Assembly: GCF_004138495.1 (NCBI RefSeq)
Contig: NZ_ML142866.1
Location: 70,200 to 75,259 of the forward strand
From: Phytoactinopolyspora endophytica
Lineage (GTDB): Bacteria; Actinomycetota; Actinomycetes; Jiangellales; Jiangellaceae
Direction: 5' to 3'
Length of the DNA: 5,060 bases
The position numbers and the translations under genes were made by a program. Shown piece after piece: positions 1 through 4,918 of this stretch; the first letter of the stretch is position 1, and every line of letters starts with the position of its first letter. A model generated the notes under the pieces. It was not told the origin of the DNA, did not search any database, and saw nothing but the letters and a program-made list of their open reading frames with translations.

Positions 1-938
1 AGTCGGCCGTTGCTGCGGTGATCACCGGCCTCGTGCTCACCGGATGCGGCGGGGATGACGAACCCGAAAGCGCCCGAAGCGACGGGGAACACACCCAGGA
101 CGGGTCCGAGACCGGAGACCACGAAAGTGGAGACCACGAAAACGGCGGCGACGAAAGTGGTAGCGACGAGGCCGGAGATGATGATGGGGCCGGCGAAGCG
201 TTCGGCCACATTCACGGGCTCGGGGTGGTGGACGGTGTTCTCCATGTCGCCACGCACTACGGCCTGTTCACTGTGGACGACGGCGACACGACGATGGTGA
301 GCGAGGACGACCATGACTTCATGGGCTTCACCGTCGTCGACGACGGCACGTTCCTGGCGAGCGGCCACCCCAACAGCCGCACTGACCTACCGGGCCATCT
401 CGGACTGCTCGAAAGCTCCGATGGGGGCCGCACGTGGGAGGAGGTATCCCTCACCGGCGAGGTGGATTTCCACGCTCTGGATGCCAAGGCCGGCGTCGTC
501 TTCGGCTTTGACAGCGGCACCGCCCAGCTCATGAGCAGCGACGACCGTGAGAACTGGACACAGCACGGCCAGTTTTCCATGTCGGACGTCGCCATCAGCT
601 CCGACGACGCCGACACCGTGCTCATCACCACGGAGTCCGGTCCTTTGGTGAGCGAGGACGGCGGCGAATCGTTCGAACCGCTCGACGGGGCTCCCGTCGT
701 CGTGTTGGTCGATTGGCCACGGCCCGACGAGCTCTATGCGGTGGCTCCGGACGGCGCGATACATCGGAGCGCCGATGGTGGAAGCACCTGGGACAGCGCA
801 GCGGAGTTGAGTGCTCAGCCCCAGGCCATGACCGTCGCGCCCGACGGAGCGGTCTATGTCGCTCTCGAGGACTCCCTCGTCGTATCCGAGGACGAGGGTG
901 AGACCTTCAGCGACCTCTACACATGGAAGGCGCCCTAG
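1..938 (+). CDS. Secreted lipoprotein, Asp-box (BNR) beta-propeller, F510_1955 glycosylhydrolase-like family; 5' end outside window
   Basis: The reading frame is open from base 3 to the TAG at 936-938; the true start lies upstream, because the window opens inside a signal peptide. A hydrophobic stretch ends in the lipobox LTGC (Cys codon 45-47), so the mature protein should be a membrane-anchored extracellular lipoprotein. An acidic Gly/Asp/Glu/His linker follows, then a propeller domain beginning near FGHIHGLGV. Counting from the GTG at 18, Asp-box-like motifs lie at residues 133-140 (SSDGGRTW), 173-180 (degenerate, SSDDRENW), 212-219 (SEDGGESF), 251-258 (SADGGSTW) and 290-297 (SEDEGETF), an almost constant 39-40 residue spacing that marks five propeller blades. 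Family knowledge: such proteins are labelled F510_1955 or sialidase-like, but Asp-boxes are structural and do not prove sialidase activity. Substrate unknown. A strong hairpin follows 15 nt after the stop. The family call is fairly safe; the enzymatic role is not. Confidence 0.85.
   Translation, partial: SAVAAVITGLVLTGCGGDDEPESARSDGEHTQDGSETGDHESGDHENGGDESGSDEAGDDDGAGEAFGHIHGLGVVDGVLHVATHYGLFTVDDGDTTMVSEDDHDFMGFTVVDDGTFLASGHPNSRTDLPGHLGLLESSDGGRTWEEVSLTGEVDFHALDAKAGVVFGFDSGTAQLMSSDDRENWTQHGQFSMSDVAISSDDADTVLITTESGPLVSEDGGESFEPLDGAPVVVLVDWPRPDELYAVAPDGAIHRSADGGSTWDSAAELSAQPQAMTVAPDGAVYVALEDSLVVSEDEGETFSDLYTWKAP
114..173 (+). repeat. Four tandem 15-bp units encoding GDHES-like pentapeptides
   Basis: Units at 114-128, 129-143, 144-158 and 159-173 are in frame and encode GDHES, GDHEN, GGDES and GSDEA. 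The first two differ only in their last two bases; the third and fourth have drifted. They form the acidic, flexible linker between the lipid anchor and the propeller. The His/Asp/Glu content would allow loose metal binding, but that is only an inference. Such repeats are prone to slippage, so copy number may differ between strains. Confidence 0.8.
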
Positions 939-953
939 TCGACACCACGTTGC

Positions 954-994
954 CGTGGGCCACCGCGAACATGCCTGTTTCGGGGTGGCCCACG
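954..994 (+). terminator. Long hairpin after the lipoprotein gene, probable terminator without U-tract
   Basis: CGTGGGCCACC (954-964) and GGTGGCCCACG (984-994) are perfect 11-bp inverted arms. Past a G-G mismatch the loop can pair further (966-970 with 977-982, one bulge), giving a stem of about 16 bp. It starts 15 nt after the TAG at 938. There is no T-run after it, as is common in actinobacteria, so termination is inferred from position and stem strength. It could also stabilise the mRNA 3' end. Confidence 0.5.
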
Positions 995-1054
995 CAGCAC
1001 CACCGTCACATCCTGGCTGCCGAGAAGTACATGGAGATCATGCTGGCGAGGGTC

Positions 1055-1071
1055 GGCAGGCCAGGCCTGCC
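1055..1071. terminator. GC-rich 17-bp palindrome in the convergent gap, possible SDR terminator
   Basis: GGCAGGCC (1055-1062) and GGCCTGCC (1064-1071) are perfect 8-bp arms around a single A. A second, smaller hairpin (ATCCCG/CGGGAT, 1094-1109, 4-nt loop) lies between it and the SDR stop at 1150. Both are about 40-95 nt downstream of the minus-strand SDR and could end its transcript. Neither has a T-run, so the function is uncertain. Beyond these hairpins and the one at 954-994, I see nothing in the 939-1149 gap. Confidence 0.3.
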
Positions 1072-1149
1072 CCAGCGTCCATCTAGACCGGCTATCCCGA
1101 CGACGGGATCGTCGCCGTGAAGGTCACCCGAAGTCCATCGAGTGTCCTG

Positions 1150-1830
1150 TCACAGGGCGACGTAGGGCTGCTCGGCTCCGTCGCGCGTGGTGTGGGCGGT
1201 CCAGTAGTGCTGGGCGATGGTGTCGGGCTGGGTCTCGGGCCCGCCGCTGCCGATCCAGGCGAAGAGCGGGATGTGCGCGACGTACACGCCAGTGTCCGCG
1301 GTGGCCTGGTGCAGTTTCAGTGCGTAGCTCCGCAGCGCGCCGCTGCCGATGGTGGTCGTGGTGAACTCGGCGGGCCCGGCAAGGGGGTCCTGGGAGGTGC
1401 CGCCGGTCGTGTAAAGGATGGTGCCGCTGCCGCGCTCGATCATGGCGGGCAGCACCTGCTCGGTGGCTGCGATCCCGCCGTAAAGGTAGTAGTCGATCTG
1501 TGGCTGGATGTTGGCTCTGCTCGCCTCCAGCGGGGCCGGGTTGCTCAGACCGGGGACGGGAGTGTGCGGGGCGGGTGAGTATTCCAGGACATCCACGGCT
1601 CCGAAGCGTTCCTTGATCCGGTCGAAGGCGGCGGCGACCGAGGCCGGGTCCATGACGTCGGCGGCGAAGCCGGCGGCCTCGATCCCGGCTTCGTTCAGCT
1701 CCGCGGCGAGGGCGTCGAGCTTCTGCTGGGTGCGGGAGACGAGCGCGACGGGGAACCCGTGGCTGCCGAATGTCTTGGCGATGGACAGTCCGAGGCCGGA
1801 TCCGGCCCCAACGATGGCGATGGTGGACAT
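1150..1830 (-). CDS. Atypical short-chain dehydrogenase/reductase lacking the YxxxK catalytic pair
   Basis: 226 residues with a Rossmann fold. The N-terminal nucleotide-binding motif GAGSGLG is at residues 8-14. R33 just after strand beta-2 (LVSR) favours NADP(H), and D58 (AADV) is the usual adenine-contact Asp. The rest is unusual: the NNAG motif is replaced by LEYSPAP (82-88), the catalytic Ser region reads TTGG (141-144), and the stretch that should hold YxxxK reads TTTTIGSGALR (157-167), with no Tyr or Lys in the expected places. The reading frame is intact there, so this is no frameshift; I recall similar actinobacterial homologues with the same losses, suggesting a subfamily trait. Start: ATG at 1828-1830 with AGGAG (1838-1842, minus strand) 7 nt upstream. 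It is divergent from the HxlR-family gene, a common pairing in which the regulator controls the oxidoreductase. Substrate unknown; it may bind NADP(H) without classical SDR catalysis. Confidence 0.88.
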   Translation of the reverse strand: MSTIAIVGAGSGLGLSIAKTFGSHGFPVALVSRTQQKLDALAAELNEAGIEAAGFAADVMDPASVAAAFDRIKERFGAVDVLEYSPAPHTPVPGLSNPAPLEASRANIQPQIDYYLYGGIAATEQVLPAMIERGSGTILYTTGGTSQDPLAGPAEFTTTTIGSGALRSYALKLHQATADTGVYVAHIPLFAWIGSGGPETQPDTIAQHYWTAHTTRDGAEQPYVAL

Positions 1831-1976
1831 GGGTGGTCTCCTAATGAGTCACGAGTCGGCCAGTTCGGCAGACTCTGGGTTGATCTGGCCGCCGGAAGAT
1901 GGGCAGCGCGCTCCGGTGATCGCCAGAGCGAGTCGTTGTCGTGGATTGGTGTGTGGTCGCCGATTGGGTGTTGCAT

Positions 1977-2000
1977 ACTGGTAGTGCGGTTGCACACCAG
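1977..2000. promoter_or_regulatory. Palindromic operator candidate between the SDR and hxlR-type genes
   Basis: CTGGT (1978-1982), A, GTGC (1984-1987), GGTT, GCAC (1992-1995), ACCAG (1996-2000) form a 9-bp inverted repeat with one bulged A. The left arm contains ACTGGTAGTGCG (1977-1988), which recurs with one change in the DsbA-gene leader at 3311-3322. The site lies 15 nt before the hxlR-type start and about 150 nt before the SDR start. CATACT (1974-1979) is a possible plus-strand -10, but no convincing -35 is seen; the SDR promoter is also unclear. The likely binder is the HxlR protein itself (inference). Confidence 0.5.
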
Positions 2001-2002
2001 AT

Positions 2003-2008
2003 GAGAGG
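2003..2008 (+). promoter_or_regulatory. Ribosome binding site that decides the HxlR-family start
   Basis: GAGAGG sits 7 nt before the ATG at 2016. The same frame is open upstream to 1941 and has another ATG at 2001, but those starts lack a comparable site and would place the operator palindrome inside the coding sequence. Confidence 0.6.
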
Positions 2009-2015
2009 TAGTGGG

Positions 2016-2438
2016 ATGGCGTCAGCGCGGCAGATCAGTGGTCCGTGCCAGGCATGGCCGGAGGACAGCGCCTTTATCCGCGAGGTGCTCGATCGCATCG
2101 GTGACAAGTGGACGGTGTTGATCATCAGCACCCTGAGCGCCGGCTCGCTGCGCTACTCCGACTTGCAGGCGAGCATCCCCGGGATCTCCCAGCGGATGCT
2201 GACCCAGACGCTGAAGCACCTCGAGCGCGATGGACTGATCACGCGGACCGCGTACGCCGAGGTCCCGCCGCGAGTGGAGTACGAGCTGACGGATCTGGGC
2301 CGGTCCCTGATGGATGCGGTGACGGCGATGGCTGGTTGGGCCGCCACCCACCACAGTGAGATCGCCAGCAACCGGGCCGCCAGCGAATTGACCGGAGTCG
2401 GCCGAGGCAGGGCCCCGGTCAGCGCGTCGGCAGGCTGA
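2016..2438 (+). CDS. HxlR-family (DUF24) winged-helix transcriptional regulator with a single N-terminal cysteine
   Basis: 140 residues. The family signature starts at IREVLDRIGDKWTVLII (21-37). The recognition helix-turn-helix spans about 45-74 (RYSDL, then GISQRMLTQTLKHLERDGLI), followed by the wing (TRTAYAEVPPRVEYELTDLG, 77-96) and a C-terminal helix for dimerisation. The tail after residue 120 is Ala/Ser/Gly-rich and probably disordered. C11 (GPCQAW) is the only cysteine and occupies the N-terminal position used by thiol-based sensors such as YodB, where oxidation or quinone alkylation relieves repression. Sensing by C11 here is inference. Divergent from the SDR gene, with a palindromic site in the shared control region suggesting autoregulation; the same core motif lies in the leader of the DsbA-like gene. 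The stop at 2436-2438 is convergent with the small gene ending near 2453. The family call is very secure; the inducer is unknown. Confidence 0.93.
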   Translation: MASARQISGPCQAWPEDSAFIREVLDRIGDKWTVLIISTLSAGSLRYSDLQASIPGISQRMLTQTLKHLERDGLITRTAYAEVPPRVEYELTDLGRSLMDAVTAMAGWAATHHSEIASNRAASELTGVGRGRAPVSASAG

Positions 2439-2452
2439 CCCGTCGGTGGCGC

Positions 2453-2618
2453 TCATCGCTGCGTAGCCTCGGGCACATCGCCCGTGGCGTTCTCGTTGCT
2501 CGCCTCCACGGGTCGCTGCCTCGTCGGCGGTGTCGATGTGGCACGCCCCGGTATTGGGCTCGCACCACCCGTCGGCGGGGGCCGCCACGATCTGGAGCCC
2601 GCCCTTCGCCTCGCTCAT
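2453..2618 (-). pseudogene. Small CX6C protein gene, apparent one-base frameshift, translationally coupled to the DsbA-like gene
   Basis: The ATG (2616-2618) overlaps the stop of the DsbA-like gene in an ATGA arrangement, the classic sign of translational coupling. The first 33-35 codons have strong GC third positions and encode a peptide with LQIVAAP (8-14) and WCEPNTGACHI (18-28), a CX6C pair. After about codon 35 the frame turns A/T-rich at third positions (CGT GGA ... CAA CGA GAA) and would run antisense through most of the HxlR gene to 2022, which is not credible. One base over, a GC3-rich frame (VEASNENATGDVPEATQR) ends at the TGA at 2453-2455, 14 nt short of the HxlR stop. The natural reading is a protein of about 54 residues with one extra base near 2508-2522: a mutation, a sequencing error, or a recoding site. 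I do not recognise the family. The cysteine pair beside a thiol oxidoreductase suggests a redox or metal role (inference). Confidence 0.5.
2470..2512. terminator. Weak overlapping hairpins near the convergent hxlR/small-gene ends
   Basis: CGGGC-ACATC-GCCCG (2470-2484) forms a 5-bp stem, and CCCGTGG (2481-2487) can alternatively pair with CCACGGG (2506-2512). They lie 32-74 nt past the HxlR stop and inside the 3' half of the small minus-strand gene. No T-run is present. They could terminate hxlR transcription, but stems this short arise by chance in GC-rich DNA. Confidence 0.2.
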
Positions 2619-3298
2619 GACACACGCTCACCCGGCACGGGCCCGGCCACCTGCTCCAGCATCTGGCCGTAGACCGGGACCTTCTGAGCGCCCGGGGCGG
2701 CCACCCGGCGGTCGAGGACAACGAACGGGACGCCGGTCGCGCCCAGCTCCAGGCCCTCGTTGCGGTCGGCGCGCACGCGGTCGGCGTACTCGTTGCTCGC
2801 GAGGATCTCGCGGACTCGCTGCCCATCCAGCCCGACCGACTCCGCGACGCCTGCGAGGGCGTCCGGGGCGTAGGGGTTGAGGGTGCCGGCGAAGAAGCCG
2901 TCCTGGACGGCAGAGAAGAACTCGAACCCGCGGTCCTGGTCGCCCGCGTACTGCACCACGCGGTGCAGGTCGAACGTGTTGGCGTTCAGGCGGTCCAACG
3001 AGAACTCGAGCCCCTCCTTGCCTACGATCGCTTGAAACTGGCGCTCGGCCCGGAGGACGTCCGCGGCAGTGCCGCCGTGGGCACGGACGAAGCTCTCCTC
3101 ATTCTTCTCTGGTTCCTGTGGCGCGCCCGGGTCCAGTTGGAACGACCGGATCACGATCTCGAACCGACCTGCGTCCGGGCGCTGCGCGATCGCGGTCTGG
3201 AGCCGGTGCTTCGAGAGGTAGCACCATGGGCAGCCCAGGTCGGACCACATCTCGATGACGACCTGCGACCCCTCGGATCGCGTTAACTGCTCAACCAT
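2615..3298 (-). CDS. DsbA-family (FrnE-like) thiol-disulfide oxidoreductase
   Basis: 227 residues with a thioredoxin fold interrupted by an all-alpha insertion, the layout of the cytoplasmic FrnE-like DsbA branch. The active site is C23-P24-W25-C26 (DLGCPWCYLSKHRL) after strand VVIEMWSD. NTFDLHRV (107-114) is the family's conserved insertion motif, and GVPFVVLDRR (189-198) provides the cis-proline P191 facing the active site. There is no signal peptide, so it should act in the cytosol, as oxidant, isomerase or reductase of protein or low-molecular-weight thiols; direction and partner are unknown. Start: ATG at 3296-3298 with GAGGTGA (minus strand, 3304-3310) at good spacing; the frame is open 12 codons further to 3334, but that region holds the promoter and operator candidates. 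Its stop overlaps the start of the small CX6C gene. The MFS gene lies 214 nt upstream, and a promoter candidate just before this gene suggests separate transcription. Confidence 0.92.
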   Translation of the reverse strand: MVEQLTRSEGSQVVIEMWSDLGCPWCYLSKHRLQTAIAQRPDAGRFEIVIRSFQLDPGAPQEPEKNEESFVRAHGGTAADVLRAERQFQAIVGKEGLEFSLDRLNANTFDLHRVVQYAGDQDRGFEFFSAVQDGFFAGTLNPYAPDALAGVAESVGLDGQRVREILASNEYADRVRADRNEGLELGATGVPFVVLDRRVAAPGAQKVPVYGQMLEQVAGPVPGERVS

Positions 3299-3309
3299 CT
3301 TTCTCACCT

Positions 3310-3322
3310 CACTAGTAGTGCG
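3310..3322. promoter_or_regulatory. Operator candidate in the DsbA-gene leader
   Basis: CACTA-G-TAGTG (3310-3320) is a perfect 11-bp palindrome. Within it and 2 bases beyond, ACTAGTAGTGCG (3311-3322) matches ACTGGTAGTGCG (1977-1988) of the hxlR control region at 11 of 12 bases. It lies just after the inferred transcription start and touches the ribosome binding site, a place where a repressor would block expression. Binding by the HxlR protein is inferred. Confidence 0.5.
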
Positions 3323-3329
3323 TAACACC

Positions 3330-3358
3330 ATCATGAGTGAGTAAGACAGGGCTTACAA
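3330..3358 (-). promoter_or_regulatory. Promoter candidate for the DsbA-like gene
   Basis: On the minus strand, TTGTAA (3353-3358) and CATGAT (3330-3335) match the -35 and -10 consensus at 4 of 6 bases each, with an exact 17-bp spacer. The start point would fall near 3322-3324, about 25 nt before the ATG. An inverted repeat GTAAG/CTTAC (3341-3345, 3352-3356) covers the spacer and edge of the -35 and could be a second regulatory site. Confidence 0.45.
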
Positions 3359-3361
3359 AAG

Positions 3362-3375
3362 GCACTTTGAAGTGC
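3362..3375. promoter_or_regulatory. Upstream palindrome of the DsbA-gene promoter
   Basis: GCACTT-TG-AAGTGC is a perfect 6-bp inverted repeat just upstream of the -35 candidate. It shares ACT/AGT half-sites with the palindrome at 3310-3320 but with different spacing. A further GCACTAC lies at 3394-3400, the reverse complement of the GTAGTGC core. It may be an auxiliary operator. In the rest of the gap (3401-3512) I see only a weak hairpin, TGCAC/GTGCA at 3457-3478, which could be an MFS terminator. Confidence 0.35.
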
Positions 3376-3512
3376 GTCAGCATCGCTCGACAGGCACTAC
3401 ACCCTCATCTGCGAAAGCCGGATAACGGTGCGACGCATACCTGTCATTTGTCGGCTTGCACAGGACGACAGGCGTGCAGGGCCCGAGACATACGCGCATT
3501 TCGTCGTTGCCC

Positions 3513-4745
3513 TCATCGTGCCCGGACAGTACCGTCGACGTCGGCCAGGCAGACAGTCGCCACCATGAGGATCGCAACCGTGCCGCCGAGCACCATCACC
3601 ACCGACGGAGACGTCGCGTCGACGACGACGCCTCCCACGAGTGCCCCCACCGCGATGGTCGCTTGGAAAGACGCAGTGAAGACAACTGTGGCCGCCTCTG
3701 GTGCATGTGGCGCCGACGCAGCGAACCAGCTCTGCGAGCACACTGGTACCGCCCCGTATGCGGTCCCCCAGACGACCAGCAGCACCACCGCCCCGGGCAC
3801 CGATCTGCCGAGCACCGGCAGCAGCAAGGTGGCCCCAGCAAGCAGGCACGCACTCGCACCGAATACGACACGCAGGTTGCGCGACACCAATGCCCCGGCG
3901 ACGAAGTTTCCCGCGACGCCGGCTGCACCATAGATCAACAGGCATACCGTGATCCCACCCGGAGCGATGCCGGTAACGGTCTCCAGGAACGGGGTCACGT
4001 ACGTGTACGTGCCGAAGTGGGCGAGCACGATCAAGAAGGTGGCGGCCAGCCCGACCCGGACCGCAGTGCTCCGCAGCATGCCGCGCAGCACACTCAACCG
4101 GGTCACTCGCACGGGCGGCAACGGTGGCACGAACACAATCAGCGAGACGAACACTGCCGCGCTCACGATCGCCAACGCCACGAAGGCCGCTCGCCAGTCG
4201 GCGATGTTGCCGATGAGCGTGCCGGCGGGCACCCCGAGCACAGACCCCAACGGGACGGCAGAGAAGATCACAGCCGTCGCCAGGCCGGCCCGTTCTGGCC
4301 GTACCAGCCGCGCCCCAAGACCGGCGCCGATCGACCAGAACGCGCCGATGACGAACCCGACCAGCACCCGGGAGATCATCATCACCCAGTACGCCGTCGC
4401 CACTGCGGCAAGGATGTTGGCCAATGTCAGGACCAGCATCAACAGGCATAACATCAGACGCCGGTCGAGACGCGCGGTCGCAACCGTCACCGTCGGAGCG
4501 GCTATGGCGGCGAGTACGCCCGGCATCGTCATCATCAGTCCGGCCACGCCGTCTGAGATGCGGAAGCTGGCACCAACGGCGGTGAGGACGCCGATCGGCA
4601 GGATCTCGGTTGTGACGATCGCGAAGATGCCCATCATCACGGTGACGACGGCCAGCCAGCCGACCAGTGGCGAACGCACAGGTGCGGGATCGGTCGGTGC
4701 GGCAGGATCGGCGGTATTGCTGGTGGTGGTGCTGGTGGTGGACAT
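3513..4745 (-). CDS. DHA1-type major facilitator superfamily exporter
   Basis: 410 residues from the chosen start, the usual size for a 12-helix DHA1 transporter. A hydrophilic Thr/Ser/Pro-rich N-terminus (1-27) precedes helix 1, which carries TTEILPIGVL (45-54), typical of the AraJ/YdeR/NepI-like branch. ARLDRR (91-96) sits in the loop 2-3 position of MFS motif A, and GSVLGVPAGTLIG (167-179) is the helix 5 motif C characteristic of antiporters that export substrate against protons. Twelve hydrophobic segments end near residue 400. The substrate (drug, sugar or metabolite) cannot be told. Start is uncertain: ATG at 4743-4745 has only GGAAG 2 nt away; the frame is open to a GTG at 4857-4859, adding 38 hydrophilic residues with fairly high GC3 (about 74%), and an ATG at 4794-4796 also lacks a clear site. 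The gene is divergent from the amidotransferase gene and ends 214 nt before the DsbA-like gene. Confidence 0.9.
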   Translation of the reverse strand: MSTTSTTTSNTADPAAPTDPAPVRSPLVGWLAVVTVMMGIFAIVTTEILPIGVLTAVGASFRISDGVAGLMMTMPGVLAAIAAPTVTVATARLDRRLMLCLLMLVLTLANILAAVATAYWVMMISRVLVGFVIGAFWSIGAGLGARLVRPERAGLATAVIFSAVPLGSVLGVPAGTLIGNIADWRAAFVALAIVSAAVFVSLIVFVPPLPPVRVTRLSVLRGMLRSTAVRVGLAATFLIVLAHFGTYTYVTPFLETVTGIAPGGITVCLLIYGAAGVAGNFVAGALVSRNLRVVFGASACLLAGATLLLPVLGRSVPGAVVLLVVWGTAYGAVPVCSQSWFAASAPHAPEAATVVFTASFQATIAVGALVGGVVVDATSPSVVMVLGGTVAILMVATVCLADVDGTVRAR

Positions 4746-4869
4746 GACTTCCGTTCGGTCGGCATGGTCCGGAGCACACGCCCCGGCCAGTTCCATTCCA
4801 GCCAGCACAACGGGCTCGGTCCGGCGGTTTTCCGCCTTCAACACCTGCCGGTGCGCCACGACACATAGC

Positions 4870-4893
4870 TGTCACCTGCCGGCATGTATGACA
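4870..4893. promoter_or_regulatory. Inverted repeat in the MFS/amidotransferase divergent region
   Basis: TGTCA (4870-4874) and TGACA (4889-4893) are perfect 5-bp arms 14 bp apart, inside the 173-nt gap between the chosen MFS start and the amidotransferase start. Within it lies ATGT-ATG-ACAT (4884-4887/4891-4894 region). Short arms make chance plausible. A separate GGCGG-TTTT-CCGCC hairpin at 4823-4836 falls in the MFS leader or its possible N-terminal extension. No other strong signal is seen in this gap. Confidence 0.25.
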
Positions 4894-4904
4894 TCATGGG
4901 CGTG

Positions 4905-4910
4905 TAGGGT
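4905..4910 (+). promoter_or_regulatory. Possible -10 element of a leaderless promoter, or weak RBS
   Basis: TAGGGT fits the actinobacterial TANNNT -10 pattern and ends 8 nt before the ATG at 4919, the spacing expected if transcription starts at or next to the start codon. The same bases include AGGG, which could serve as a ribosome binding site with 9-nt spacing. No good -35 is visible, so the two readings cannot be separated. Confidence 0.35.
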
Positions 4911-4918
4911 CGAATTAC

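Noticed and set aside
923..1120. 65-codon plus-strand frame overlapping the lipoprotein end and covering the convergent gap
   Set aside because: No recognisable motif or ribosome binding site, and it contains the terminator-like hairpins at 954-994, 1055-1071 and 1094-1109.
1204..1210. GTAGTGC, the core of the operator-like motif, inside the SDR gene
   Set aside because: It is only 7 bases, lies within codons for QHYW in the coding sequence and has no promoter context; expected by chance.
1117..1578. 153-codon plus-strand frame antisense to the SDR
   Set aside because: Val/Gly-rich shadow; the SDR on the opposite strand has clear family motifs and a good ribosome binding site.
2022..2618. 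198-codon minus-strand frame starting at the small-gene ATG
   Set aside because: Only its first 33-35 codons look coding. The rest is antisense to the clear HxlR gene and has poor third-position GC, so it is treated as the start of a frameshifted small gene.
4717..4742. GGTGGTGCT-like short repeat at the MFS N-terminus
   Set aside because: It simply encodes a Thr/Ser run before the first helix; too short and irregular to be a separate element.
3397..4875. 492-codon minus-strand frame overlapping the MFS gene
   Set aside because: Composition is Arg/Gly/His/Cys-rich with no hydrophobic pattern; it is an out-of-frame shadow of the MFS gene in GC-rich DNA.
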